Below are positions 22,943 through 34,999 of a DNA stretch of 64,000 bases, piece after piece. Every line of letters starts with the position of its first letter. Position 1 is the first letter of the stretch. The translations under genes were made by a program, and so were the position numbers. Source of the stretch: Vicia villosa (taxonomy: Eukaryota; Streptophyta; Magnoliopsida; Fabales; Fabaceae); the NCBI RefSeq assembly GCF_029867415.1, contig NC_081180.1, forward strand, positions 146,382,731 through 146,446,730, read 5' to 3'. The notes under the pieces are model-generated. The model did not search any database, was not told where the DNA came from, and saw nothing but the letters and a program-made list of their open reading frames with translations.

Positions 22943-24284
22943 TGTAACATCCTTCTAAACCCCGCGGAAAATTAACATTAAAATCAGAGTAAAACATGAA
23001 GAAGGGTATTACAACTCCAACAAAATAAACAAATATTCATGTCATGCCATAAAGGAACGATAAACCAAAAATTATTCAGGTAGCATGTTAACACAGCGGA
23101 ATATTCTTAGCAACTGAATAATCAAACATCTGGAGTCGAAGATTCAAGTTCATCTCTACACCTGCAGATTCAAGTTCATCTCTACTAGCCATCCACCAAT
23201 CATCAGCTTCTTCAGACAGCATGTGAGTCCCATACCTCACCTTCAGATTTTCAGCACAATCGATCACTCTGAAGATCCTTTCAATTTCCTTCAGCCACCT
23301 CTGAGCGCCTTCGGGATCGTGCGTGCCTTTGAACAACGGAGGATTGTTCCTCTGAAAACTGTTCAGCTGCCTGTCAGCGCCAATACCAGCTCCATTGGCG
23401 TTCCCTCCTAATACACCAGCAATCATGCCCAGAGCCTCAACAATCACGTCGTCATTTCTTCCTCCTCTTCCGGCCATTGTTCTGCTAAATATCAGACAAT
23501 ATTCATTAGAACAAGAAGTATCGACAGTGTCAACTTTACACTAATCGTATACGAAGGATTAACCGACACTAAGACTCTGACTCAAACGACCGACTATGCT
23601 CTGATACCACTATTGTAACACCCTTGTAAATCCCGCGGAAAATTAACATTAAAATCAGAGTAAAACATGAAGAAGGGTATTACAACTCCAACAAAATAAA
23701 CAAATATTCATGTCATGCCATAAAGGAACGATAAACCAAAAATTATTCAGGTAGCATGTTAACACAGCGGAATATTCTTAGCAACTGAATAATCAAACAT
23801 CTGGAGTCGAAGATTCAAGTTCATCTCTACACCTGCAGATTCAAGTTCATCTCTACTAGCCATCCACCAATCATCAGCTTCTTCAGACAGCATGTGAGTC
23901 CCATACCTCACCTTCAGATTTTCAGCACAATCGATCACTCTGAAGATCCTTTCAATTTCCTTCAGCCACCTCTGAGCGCCTTCGGGATCGTGCGTGCCTT
24001 TGAACAACGGAGGATTGTTCCTCTGAAAACTGTTCAGCTGCCTGTCAGCGCCAATACCAGCTCCATTGGCGTTCCCTCCTAATACACCAGCAATCATGCC
24101 CAGAGCCTCAACAATCACGTCGTCATTTCTTCCTCCTCTTCCGGCCATTGTTCTGCTAAATATCAGACAATATTCATTAGAACAAGAAGTATCGACAGTG
24201 TCAACTTTACACTAATCGTATACGAAGGATTAACCGACACTAAGACTCTGACTCAAACGACCGACTATGCTCTGATACCACTAT
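22943..24284 (-). repeat. Two tandem 671-bp LTR-tail/gag-start units
   Basis: Units 22943-23613 and 23614-24284 are nearly identical, with three differences in the first 25 bases and none noticed after. In element orientation each holds a PBS (24280-24269 and 23609-23598), leader, gag start (ATG at 24148 and 23477), gag up to the ADDWWMASRDELESAG block, then an abrupt jump into the last ~200 bp of the LTR ending GGGTGTTACA or GGATGTTACA. At the jump an 18-bp segment ATTCAAGTTCATCTCTAC is duplicated. Both units share the same breakpoint, so it formed once and was then copied. Confidence 0.9.
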
Positions 24285-26122
24285 TGTAACACCCTTGTAA
24301 ACCCCGCGGAAAATTAACATTAAAATCAGAGTAAAACATGAAGAAGGGTATTACAACTCCAACAAAATAAACAAATATTCATGTCATGCCATAAAGGAAC
24401 GATAAACCAAAAATTATTCAGGTAGCATGTTAACACAGCGGAATATTCTTAGCAACTGAATAATCAAACATCTGGAGTCGAAGACTCATAATTCAACCAT
24501 AAACCATAAACAAAACAGAAGTTTATTAGCCAATTCTAAAATAACGTTCCCGGTGTTACACGACTAGAGCATGACACAGACCCAACTGACTCTAACGAAC
24601 TACTTGACGAGCTAATCCTCACCAAGTACACGAGCTACTCCTCTATCTGAAAAATAACAACAGTAAGGGTGAGTTTCATTCGCATTAACAAATGTTATAG
24701 GAATATAAACAATACAACTTCATCCATACATTATTCACCGAAATCAATTATATCCAGATAACATAGCAACATTCGTCAATTACTGTCATTCATACCAAAA
24801 TACACACAATTATAACATTGGACAACTTCCATTCATGTTACAATTATACACAACAACCTAATGCAATGCAACTAAATGCATGTGGTACCAAACATGGGAT
24901 AACCCATCTCACCGATCCACCACCATAAAGATTCGGCAACTTCTCTCACCAATTCCACACAATGGGAATTAGCTACCGCTGTCCCACCACCATAAGGGAT
25001 ACAGCCCACAATATGATTATGAAATGCATGCATCACATAACGCATGCTAATCATCAATACCAAACAACTGAACAATCATAATCACCAACCGGTGCAATAA
25101 CAATATAAACCACCACAACCAATTAAATCAAGTGTTTTAAATTAAATTCGAGTCACAACTCAAAACACTATTTTATTGTGTAAATCGCTTAATTAGCTTC
25201 ACCGTGCTCGAAACGGCACATCAAACGGACTAACAGTTAAAAAGTTATACATCGTTAAACTTTAAGAAAAATCTCAAACAGCAACAGCACGTGGCGCCAA
25301 CTTGGTTCACGGCGCGAACTGAGCGTTCCAAAAATCCTTGGCTCTCTGCCAAGCTATTCGCGGCGCAAACATCTACACGTGGCGCGAAGCGAGGAAAAAG
25401 TTACGCCTTCGCGGCGCCAACACAGGTACGCGGCGCGACCTGTGCGTATCACAACATCCTGACATTCTGCCCACCTGTTCGCGGCGCCAACCCTGTGCAC
25501 GCGGCGCGAACCGGCGATTTCAGAAACCCCAACCTGCAGAAAAACAGCATCCTATACCTCCCAAATGCCCTCAAAATCATACCAGTACGAATTTCAGAAA
25601 ATAAATCACACATACAACATAATTTGCACATTTCCACATACTTCTAATCATGCTTAACGTCATTATTCAACACCAATCATCATTCACAACATAAATTGAA
25701 CCAAAGTTCTATAAACCCCAAAACCCCAAACCCGACATAAAATCCAATTCGGAATCCTAACATACAAACACTATTGAATCATTCATACAACCCATAATAG
25801 AGGTTAATGAGAAGAATCCCCCCTTACCTCGATGTCGAATTCTTGGATGCCCTTGCTCTTCACACTTGCTCTTCTCCCAATTTCACGTTCAATCTTCTCT
25901 TCTCCTTTTTGGTTCTCTTTTTCACAATATTTCCTCTTTTCTATTTTATGAAAAATATAACCTTGTCTTAGTAAAAGGCTTTGCAACTGACACCCCCCCA
26001 ATTGCTACTTGCGACACTGGCCCATTAGCCTCATCAATCCATATTTCTCAAATAATTCAATTAATTCTATTATTTAATAAAAAATTAATTAAATTAAATA
26101 AAGAAATTTATGGGGTGTTACA
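24285..26122 (-). repeat. 3' LTR of Tekay copy C (1,838 bp)
   Basis: Starts TGTAACACCCC after the polypurine tract (minus strand, 26122) and ends GGGTGTTACA at 24285. It contains a GCGGCGC array at 25290-25511. At several sites there GCG in the 5' LTR is GTG or CAC here, the expected decay of methylated CpG. Confidence 0.93.
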
Positions 26123-26135
26123 ACCCTCCCCCACT
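26123..26135 (-). other. Polypurine tract of Tekay copy C
   Basis: The minus strand reads AGTGGGGGAGGGT directly before the 3' LTR, preceded by TTTTCGAGGACGAAAAC as in copy A. Confidence 0.9.
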
Positions 26136-26164
26136 AGAAAAGTTTTCGTCCTCGAAAACATACC

Positions 26165-29100
26165 TTAGGCAAAGAGTTCCGGGTAGGAGTCCTTCATCTG
26201 GCTCTCCAATTCCCATGTAACATTTCCACCGGCTGGTCCTCCCCAAGCTACTCTGACCAACGCTATCTCCTTGCCACGCAATTGTTTCACCTTCCGATCT
26301 TCAATCCTCATAGGCAAAACTTCAACTGTCAGATTATCCTTTACCTGTACATCATCCACTTGGATCACATGCGACATATCAGCAATGTATTTCCTCAACT
26401 GCGACACAAGGAATACATCATGCAGATTTGCAAGCGTCGGTGGCAACGCAATGCGATACGCCACATCTCCTACTCTTTCTGAAATCTGAAACGGACCAAT
26501 AAAACGCGGAGTCAACTTTCTTGACTTTAGGGCTCGTCCGATACCTGTCATAGGAGTAACTCTCATAAACACGTGATCCCCTTCTTGAAACTCAAGTGTT
26601 ATCCGTCTCTTGTCATGATAACTCTTCTGACGACTTTGAGAGGCCTTCATCTTCTCCTGAATCATCTTAATCTTTTCCATCGTTTCTTGAACAATCGCTG
26701 GTCCAATCACCGCACTTTCGCCTGATTCGTACCAACATAAAGGCGTCCTACACCTCCGACCATACAAAGCTTCAAACGGAGCCATACCAATACTCGAGTG
26801 AAAACTATTATTGTAGGTAAATTCGATCAAGGGTAGATAACTATCCCAAGTACCACCTTTTTCTAACACACAAGCACGCAACAAATCTTCTAGTGATTGA
26901 ATAGTTCTTTCTGTCTGTCCATCCGTCTGCGGATGATAAGCAGAACTCAATCTCAGCTTAGTACCCAGAGCCTTCTGCAAACCTTCCCAAAATTTGGATG
27001 TAAACCTTGGATCTCTATCTGACACGATACTCGAAGGAATACCATGTAAACTCACTATCTTCTCAATGTACAATTGAGCAAGCTTCTCCATCGGGTAATC
27101 CATTCTCATTGGCATAAAATGAGCAGACTTTGTCAACCTATCCACAATAAAACCCAAATGGCTTCATAGTTCTTCACCGTCTTCGGCAAACCAGAAACAA
27201 AATCCATAGATATACTATCCCACTTCCATTCTGGAATAAATAACGGTTGCATAGCTCCATATGATTTCTGATGCTCAATCTTCGACTTCTGACAAGTCAA
27301 ACAGGCATAGACAAATTCAGCTATTTCCTTTTTCATTCCAGGCCACCAAAACAGCTTCTTTAAATCATGATACATCTTGGTAGCACCAGGATGAATACTC
27401 AATCCACTACGATGTCCTTCTTCGAGAATACTCTTCCTCAATTCGGAAACATTAGGAACACAAACACGATTACCAAACCTTATAATACCATTCTCGTCGA
27501 TTCTGAATTCACCTCCCTTGCCTTGGTTAATCAGAGTCAACTTATCCACCAACTCTACATCAGCTTTCTGACCCTCTCGAATCTCTTCCAGAATACCACT
27601 AGTCAGCTTCAGCATTCCCAACTTAACACTGACAGGAGTGTCTTCGCATACTAAACTCAAATCTCTGAATTGTTCAATTAAATCCAATTCTCTTACCATC
27701 AGCATAGACATATGCAAGGATTTCCTACTCAAAGCATCGGCAACCACGTTTGCTTTACCCGGATGGTAATTCAGTCCAAAATCATAATCCTTAAGGAACT
27801 CTAACCACCTTCTTTGCCTCATATTCAGCTCTTTTTGATCAAAGAGATACTTCAGACTCTTGTGATCACTAAACACTTCAAACCTCGAACCATACAGATA
27901 ATGTCTCCACAATTTCAACACAAATACCACTGCTGCCAACTCTAAGTCATGAGTCGGATAGTTTCTCTCATGCACTTTGAGTTGTCTCGACGCATAAGCG
28001 ACTACTTGTTGATTCTGCATTAGTACACCTCCTAATCCCAACAACGAAGCATCACAATATACAACAAAAGATTCCGCCGGATTCGGCAAAATCAAGATCG
28101 GCGCACTAGTCAACCTCTTCTTCAACTCTTGGAATCCTTCTTCACATTTCGAACCCCAGATGAATGCTTGACCCTTCCTAGTCAACTTAGTTAACGGCAA
28201 CGCTAGCTTCAAAAAACCTTCAATGAACTTTCTATAGTAACCCGCAAGACCAAGGAAACTACGGATTTCGGAAACTGACTTCGGAGCTTCCCATTGAGAT
28301 ACTGCTTCTACTTTCGTTGGGTCAACGGAAATACCATCTTTAGAAATTACATGCCCAAGAAAGCTTACTTCACTTAGCCAAAACTCACACTTTGACAGTT
28401 TCGCATAAAGTTTCTTTTCCTTCAATAGTTCTAATACCACTCTTAGATGCTCTGCATGTTCTTCTCCACTCTTAGAATATATTAGAATATCATCGATAAA
28501 TACCACCACAAACTGATCCAGGTAAGGATGGAAGATCCTATTCATATACTCCATGAAAACTCCCGGTGCATTAGTTACTCCAAATGGCATTACTGTATAC
28601 TCGTAATGGCCATACCTTGTTCTAAATGCCGTTTTCTGAATATCGTCCGTCTTCACCCGAATCTGATGATATCCCGACCTCAAGTCAATTTTGCTGAACA
28701 CACTCGCACCAACCAATTGATCCATCAAATCATCAATCCTCGGTAATGGATACCGATTCTTGATAGTAACTTTATTCAGCTGTCTATAATCCACACACAA
28801 TCTCATAGAGCCTTCTTTCTTCTTTACTAACAACACCGGTGCACCCCACGGCGACACACTAGGACGAATGAATTCTTTTTCCAGTAACTCTTCTAGCTGA
28901 CTCTTCAACTCTACTAGTTCAGATGCCGACATACGATACGGCGCCATCGACACCAGACTAGTTCCAGGAACTAACTCAATAGCAAATTCTACCTCCCTCT
29001 CTGGCGGTAACTCTCTTACATCTTCTGGAAAGACTTCTGGAAATTCACATACTACCGGTAAGTCACTACTCACCACTTTCTTCTTCACTTCCATGGATGC

Positions 29101-30535
29101 AATCAACATAAACACGGCAGCTCCGTCCTTCATTGCTTCATCCACTTGTCTAGCAGTCATTGCTAAACTCTCATCACCGACATCTTCCGGAAAAATAACC
29201 GTCTTCGTGAAACAGTTGATATGAATCCGATTAAATTGCAACCAATTCATACCCAGGATGACATCAAGTTGCTCCAACGGAAGGCACACTAATTCCATTC
29301 CGAACTCTCTACCAAAAATATCAATTGGACAGTTCAAACAGGCAAACGAAGTAGTCACTGAACCCGACGCAGGAGTGTCAATGATCATACTTCCATGAAT
29401 ATCAGATATTTCCAAGTTCAGACGTTTAGCACAATCCAACGAAATAAACGAGTGAGTTACTCCAGTATCTATTATTGCAATTAAAGGAGTGCCACGGATA
29501 AAACACGTACCTTTAATCAATCGATCCTCTGGAGTAGTCTCTGAACCTGATAAAGCGAAAACTTTACCCCCAGCTTGATTCTTCTTTGGCTTAGGACACT
29601 GTGGACTAATATGACCTTCTTCACCACAGTTATAGCAAGTCACAGTCCTTCCCTTGCAGTCAACAGCAATGTGGCCTGCTTTACCACAACTGTAGCACTT
29701 CTTCTCTTCGCTTTTGCACTCGTGAACACGATGTCAAGGTTCCCCACACTTAAAGCACTTAACAGGAGCACTAGAGTCTCCCCCACTAGGCTTCTTCCAA
29801 CTCCCAGCTTTATAATTACCTCTACCATATGGTTTACCACGGTCCATAGGCTTCTTCCCTTTCCTGTCAACTAACTCGCGAGAGTGAGATGACTTCAGCT
29901 TGAGGTTATCCTCTTCATAGATCCTACTACAATCCACCAAATCTGTAAACCTACGAATCCTTTGGTACCTGATTCCCTGCTTAATTTCATCACGGAGGCC
30001 ATTCTCGAACTTAACACATTTCGAAAATTCGCTCGCTTCATCATTGTTATAGTGGACATAGTACTTGGCCAGCTCAACAAACTTTGAAGCATATTCTGGT
30101 ACCGTCATGTTACCTTGTGTCAGCTCCAAAAACTCAACTTCTTTCCTGCCCCGAACATCCTCAGGAAAGTACCTCCTCAGGAATTCTCGCCTGAATACAG
30201 CCCAAGTGATCGCTACACCTGCAGATTTAAGTTCATCTCTACTAGCCATCCACCAATCATCAGCTTCTTCAGACAGCATGTGAGTCCCATACCTCACCTT
30301 CAGATTTTTCAGCACAATCGATCACTCTGAAGATCCTTTCAATTTCCTTCAGCCACCTCTGAGCGCCTTCGGGATCGTGCGTGCCTTTGAACAACAGAGG
30401 ATTGTTCCTCTGAAAACTGTTCAGCTGCCTGTCAGCGCCAATACCAGCTCCATTGGCGTTCCCTCCTAATACACCAGCAACCATGCCCAGAGCCTCAACA
30501 ATCGCGTCGTCATTTCTTCCTCCTCTTCCGGCCAT
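26165..30535 (-). pseudogene. Tekay gag-pol polyprotein of copy C, with frameshifts and a stop
   Basis: Gag begins at ATG 30535. An extra T in the T-run near 30303-30308 shifts the frame just after RVIDCAE; the equivalent units at 22943-24284 have one T fewer. The frame then runs through gag to a TGA at 29734-29736 inside the first zinc-knuckle region, then the last CCHC (CYNCGEEGH). After it come the protease ([11 protein letters not shown]), RT ([10 protein letters not shown]), RNase H ([10 protein letters not shown]) and the integrase zinc region ending CLTCQKSK. A second shift near 27150 precedes [10 protein letters not shown]. The integrase core has VSDRDPRF and [10 protein letters not shown]. 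The C-terminal 50 residues, to PELFA at 26165, form a chromodomain-like module typical of Tekay. Three lesions make it non-coding as a whole. Confidence 0.92.
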
Positions 30536-30655
30536 TGTTCTGCTAAATATCAGACAATATTCATTAGAACAAGAAGTATCGACAGTGTCAACTTTACACT
30601 AATCGTATACGAAGGATTAACCGACACTAAGACTCTGACTCAAACGACCGACTAT

Positions 30656-30667
30656 GCTCTGATACCA
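30656..30667 (-). other. Primer-binding site of Tekay copy C
   Basis: TGGTATCAGAGC on the minus strand, four bases inside the 5' LTR end. Two more exact copies lie at 23598-23609 and 24269-24280 in the extra units. Confidence 0.92.
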
Positions 30668-30671
30668 CTAT

Positions 30672-32501
30672 TGTAACACCCTTCTAAACCCCGCGGAAAA
30701 TTAACATTAAAATCAGAGTAAAACATGAAGAAGGGTATTACAACTCCAACAAAATAAACAAATATTCATGTCATGCCATAAAGGAACGATAAACCAAAAA
30801 TTATTCAGGTAGCATGTTAACACAGCGGAATATTCTTAGCAACTGAATAATCAAACATCTGGAGTCGAAGACTCAAAATTCAACCATAAACCATAAACAA
30901 AACAGAAGTTTATTAGCCAATTCTAAAATAACGTTCCCGGTGTTACACGACCAGAGCATGACACAGACCCAACTGACTCTAACGAACTACTTGACGAGCT
31001 AATCCTCACCAAGTACACGAGCTACTCCTCAATCTGAAAAATAACAACAGTAAGGGTGAGTTTCATTCGCATTAACAAATGTTATAGGAATATAAACAAT
31101 ACAACTTCATCCATACATTATTCACCCAAATCAATTATATCCAGATAACATAGCAACATTCGTCAATTACTGTCATTCATACCAAAATACACACAATTAT
31201 AACATTGGACAACTTCCATTCATGTTACAATTATACACAACAACCTAATGCAATGCAACTAAATGCATGTGGTACCAAACATGGGATAACCCATCTCACC
31301 GATCCACCACCATAAAGATTCGGCAACTTCTCTCACCAATTCCACACAATGGGAATTAGCTACCGCTGTCCCACCACCATAAGGGATACAGCCCACAATA
31401 TGATTATGAAATGCATGCATCACATACCGCATGCTAATCATCAATACCAAACAACTGAACAATCATAATCACGAACCGGTGCAATAACAATATAAACCAC
31501 CACAACCAATTAAATCAAGTGTTTTAAATTAAATTCGAGTCACAACTCAAAACACTATTTTATTGCGTAAATTGCTTAATTAGCTTCACCGTGCTCGAAA
31601 CGGCACATCAAACGGACTAACAGTTAAAAAGTTATACATCGTTAAACTTTAAGAAAAATCTCAAACAGCAACAGCACGCGGCGCCAACTTGGTTCGCGGC
31701 GCGAACTGAGCGTTCCAAAAATCCTTGGCTCTCTGCCAAGCTATTCGCGGCGCAAACATCTACACGCGGCGCGAAGCGAGGAAAAAGTTACGCCTTCGCG
31801 GCGCCAACACAGGTACGCGGCGCGACTTGTGCGTATCACAACATCCTGACATTCTGCCCACCTGTTCGCGGCGCCAACCCTGTGCACGCGGCGCGAACCG
31901 GCGATTTCAGAAACCCTAACCTGCAGAAAAACAGCATCCTATACCTCCCAAATGCCCTCAAAATCATACCAGTACGAATTTCAGAAAATAAATCACACAT
32001 ACAACATAATTTGCACATTTCCACATACTTCTAATCATGCTTAACATCATTATTCAACACCAATCATCATTCACAACATAAATTGAACCAAAGTTTTATA
32101 AACCCCAAACCCGACATATAATCCAATTCGGAATCCTAACATACAAACTCTATTGAATCATTCATACAACCCATAATAGAGGTTAATTAGAAGAATCCCT
32201 CCTTATCTCGATGTCAAATTCTTGGATTCCCTTGCTCTTCACACTTGCTCTTCTCCCAATTTCACGTTCAATCTTCTCTTCTCCTTTTTGGTTCTCTTTT
32301 TCACAATATTTCCTCTTTTCTATTTTATGAAAAATATAACCTTGTCTTAGTAAAAGGCTTTGCAACTGACACCCCCCCAATTGCTACTTGCGACACTGGC
32401 CCATTAGCCTCATCAATCCATATTTCTCAAATAATTCAATTAATTCTATTATTTAATAAAAAATTAATTAAATTAAATAAAGAAATTTATTGGGTGTTAC
32501 A
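30672..32501 (-). repeat. 5' LTR of Tekay copy C (1,830 bp)
   Basis: On the minus strand from TGTAACACCC at 32501 to GGGTGTTACA at 30672. It is followed outside by the duplication GTCCC and inside by the PBS. Confidence 0.93.
31676..31899. repeat. GCGGCGC array in Tekay LTR
   Basis: About eight CGCGGCGCC/CGCGGCGCG/CGCGGCGCA blocks within 224 bp, tending to alternate GCGCC and GCGCG forms and separated by 15-35 bp. Nearly every CpG of this LTR is concentrated here. The counterpart in the 3' LTR is at 25290-25511. Confidence 0.85.
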
Positions 32502-33145
32502 GTCCCCATACCCGCAGTTTAGAAAAATCCCCGTACCCGAGCCCAAACCCGCGTGGGTATCAATATTCATGCATATACCCGTACCCTGTGGGTACGTCAA
32601 TGCCCATACCCGTACCCGTTTACCTGCATTTATAGTAAAATTAAATCATTTAATTACAAAATATCATATAATTTAAGTCTTTTTAACAATATTAAAAAAA
32701 TTATATATGTTATTGTTGAGTTAAGAAACAAATAAACACTTTTAATAAAATGTGTAATGATTTAATAGCGATATATTTTTAAAAAATTTAGAATCATGCA
32801 TTTTTATATAATAATATAAATGACATTATAGAAATATGTAGTGTGGGTATGGGGCGGGTTGGGTAGTAAGGTACTCGTGCCCGCACCCATACCCACATAT
32901 TTTAATGGGTAATTACCCGTGCCCGTGCCCATACCCATTTTTATGGGTATTTACCCTACCAAATATGGGGTTTTTTGTGGGTACCCACTGGGGATGGGCC
33001 AAATTGCCATCCCTACAGACAAGCTTTAAAATGATTGATCTGACCATTTGGTCAAACTATCATTGTATAAAACCATCAACATCCCACTGTAGTTTTGTTT
33101 AGGGTAAAGAGACAATGTCACAAGTGTTTTTTAATGTAATGCAAT

Positions 33146-33485
33146 TAGGGGTGGCAAACGGGCATGGCCGTCCCGTATAGGCTCATCCTGCAAAAGCCCG
33201 CAAAAAAACGGGTCAGTGGGGCAAGTATAGTTAAGTGTGATGGCCTAAAACATTGGCCCGCCCCGCAAAAAGTGAAGGTCACCGGGTTAAGCCCGCAGGC
33301 ACTACACCTTTTAAACCTAAAAATGCAAAAATTTATGTTAATTATCGTGCTCGCAAAAGCCCGCATAAAAAACGGGGCGGGGCGGTCATATCAAAGGGCG
33401 AGGGCCTAAAACCTTGGCCCACCCTACATTAAAGTGTGAGTAAAACGGGCATGCCCAACGGGTCAGACCCGTTTTTTCACCCCTA
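33146..33485. mobile_element. hAT MITE (340 bp)
   Basis: Ends TAGGGGTGGCAAACGGG and CCCGTTTTTTCACCCCTA, flanked by 8-bp duplications AATGCAAT/AATGCAGT (one mismatch). The interior has GGCCCGCC and GGGGCGGGGCGG tracts. There is no transposase, and open stretches inside it are artefacts of the C/G tracts. Confidence 0.88.
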
Positions 33486-34330
33486 AATGCAGTCATTTCT
33501 TCAACCAATAGGTATGGTACAACAAAACCAGTTTGTTGGACTACCTATAGAAAACTTCAACCTGCACTTGTCAATTTTTATCTAATTTTGCGGTACACTA
33601 AAAATAAATAATATTGGACTAGTCGGTATTCGATTGAGATTATTCCTTTTCTCCCTTCGAGATAGAGCTAGAGTGTGGCTACAATCCCTGTCGAAAAATT
33701 CCATTATGAGTCTAGGGGTGGGAATAGGGCAAGTCGACCTACAGGGACCTATGCAGACCAGACCTATTTAATAAAGAGGCTAGGCTTACGCTTTTTTAAA
33801 AGCCTATTTTATTTAACAGGTCAGACTTAGGCTATTAAAAAAACCTATGAAGCCTTATAGGTCAGCCTATATTTTCATAAATATTAGAGATATGCTAAAT
33901 AGGTTGGTCCATGTATGCACATATATTAGAAAAATGGATAAATAGGCTAGCCTATGTATGCATATACATTAGAAAAAGGCTAAATAGGTCAGCTTATATA
34001 TGCATATATAGGCCGACCTATAAGGCTTCTTAAGTAATATGGATTAATTGAAAACTTTAATGAGATACAAACTTTCAGGTCATGCTAGACTTTTAAAAAT
34101 GTCAGACCAGGCCAAAAAACGCCTATGATAGGTCATAGGCCAGACTTAGGCCTTTTAAAGTTATCGTAGGTCAGACTCAAGTCTTCTAAAGCCTAGCCTA
34201 GCCTAACCTATTTTCACCCCTAAATTTATGACATGGCCGAGCAAAAAATTGCATTCCTTACACGTTATTTTCCACCGAGCAAAATGACACAAATTATGAA
34301 CCAAATTTCGAATTTTAAACAAGAGTGAGT
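33486..34330 (+). pseudogene. Athila-type Ty3/gypsy gag fragment, split by a MITE
   Basis: From about 33525 the plus strand reads FVGLPIENFNLHLSIFI, a stop, then GIRLRLFLFSLRDRARVWLQSL up to 33712. After the MITE it resumes with AEQKIAFLTRYFPPSKMTQI and QISNFKQE to about 34330. These blocks are the conserved core of Athila-clade gag. Only this piece remains. It adjoins the copia remnant on the left and non-repetitive DNA on the right. Confidence 0.8.
33713..34222. mobile_element. hAT-type MITE (about 510 bp)
   Basis: Ends TAGGGGTGGGAATAGG and CCTATTTTCACCCCTA are inverted repeats. The interior has repeated AGGTCAGCCTATAT and AGCCTATTTT motifs in both orientations. It splits the Athila gag between QSLSKNSIM and the following block. 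Flanking TTATGAG/TTATGAC may be the remains of its 8-bp duplication. Confidence 0.8.
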
Positions 34331-34999
34331 CTCTTTTTTAGACTTAGGAGCGATTCAAAAATTTGTTAAGGTTATGCCTCTTTCATGGGCTTAAAAAATG
34401 ACTTATACTTGTGTTAAGGTTGTTAACACAAAACGTTCTTAAAAACTAACTTTTTGTAAATAGAGAATTGAAAAAGATTTGGTTGATTTCTGTAGCAATA
34501 TATATTCATATGAACACCTAACTTTAATAAGCAATTGTCTGCAGTAATCACCGCAGTGCATTTAGCTACCATCAAATGCTTGACTTTACAAAAGTTAGTT
34601 TGGTAAGAATGTTATTTTGTGGAATAATTACAAGATGCAAGGTTGAGAATAAACTCAAGCTCAAGGAGAGGGTAGCATATAAAAATTTGAAGGAAGTGGA
34701 TTTTCTATCTTCAAAAGAACATGAATACGCTCAACAACAACAACAACAACAAAAAATGCAGTAATAAAATACATGTATCTGGTATTCATAACACATTTTC
34801 AAAAGATAGCAAGTATATAAATTACAAAATTTGGTCATCCCCTCTTTAGAAAGGAAAATGATATCATGACATGTTCATTACAACAGAGTGTATACAGACG
34901 GCTCTAATCATTCATTTCAACTATACTTTGCATTTACAAATTTAGTTTTCATGACGGCTGATGATTGTACAAACGCTGTCCTTACTTCCCGAACATAAC
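34331..34999. other. Intergenic DNA downstream of the ETO1-like gene
   Basis: No gene recognised. It contains a CAA trinucleotide run at 34733-34752. The right edge should include the 3' untranslated region of the minus-strand ETO1-like gene. Confidence 0.6.

Larger units (their letters stand above)
22943..32501 (-). mobile_element. Tekay-type chromovirus copy C, complete, with extra terminal units
   Basis: In minus-strand order: 5' LTR (32501-30672), PBS, gag-pol (30535-26165), PPT, 3' LTR (26122-24285), then two further tandem 671-bp units (24284-23614 and 23613-22943). Each extra unit has a PBS, the gag start and an LTR tail. The perfect 5-bp duplication GTCCC lies at 22938-22942 and 32502-32506, so it encloses the whole rearranged structure and not just the LTR-to-LTR part. 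The two full LTRs differ at roughly two dozen sites by eye (about 1.4 percent), many of them C/T or G/A at CpG. Confidence 0.93.
22893..33015. mobile_element. Non-autonomous hAT element hosting a Tekay retrotransposon
   Basis: The ends TAGGGATGGCAAT (22893) and ATTGCCATCCCTA (33015) are perfect inverted repeats of 13 bp. They are flanked by the perfect 8-bp duplication CAGACAAG (22885-22892 and 33016-33023), as hAT transposases make. Without the nested retroelement the hAT is about 560 bp, with CCCGTACCC/GGGTACGGG-type subterminal repeats and no transposase, so it depended on another element for mobility. It sits in the copia RT remnant. Confidence 0.93.
22783..33137 (-). pseudogene. Copia RT N-terminal remnant split by a hAT element
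   Basis: The flanks 22783-22884 and 33024-33137 become contiguous once the hAT element and one 8-bp duplication are removed. They then read, on the minus strand, from NGQINHFKACLVAKG into YTQIFGFDYGDIFSPMAKISSVH, the canonical start of a copia RT. Stops and indels are present. It matters mainly because it proves the order of insertion. Confidence 0.7.

Noticed and set aside
22943..24284. Three independent Tekay insertions or solo LTRs
   Set aside because: The partial LTR pieces are joined to gag by an identical breakpoint and only one GTCCC duplication encloses the whole, so they belong to a single rearranged element.
33164..33409. Plus- and minus-strand ORFs near 33164-33409
   Set aside because: They lie wholly inside a hAT MITE and reflect its G/C tracts.
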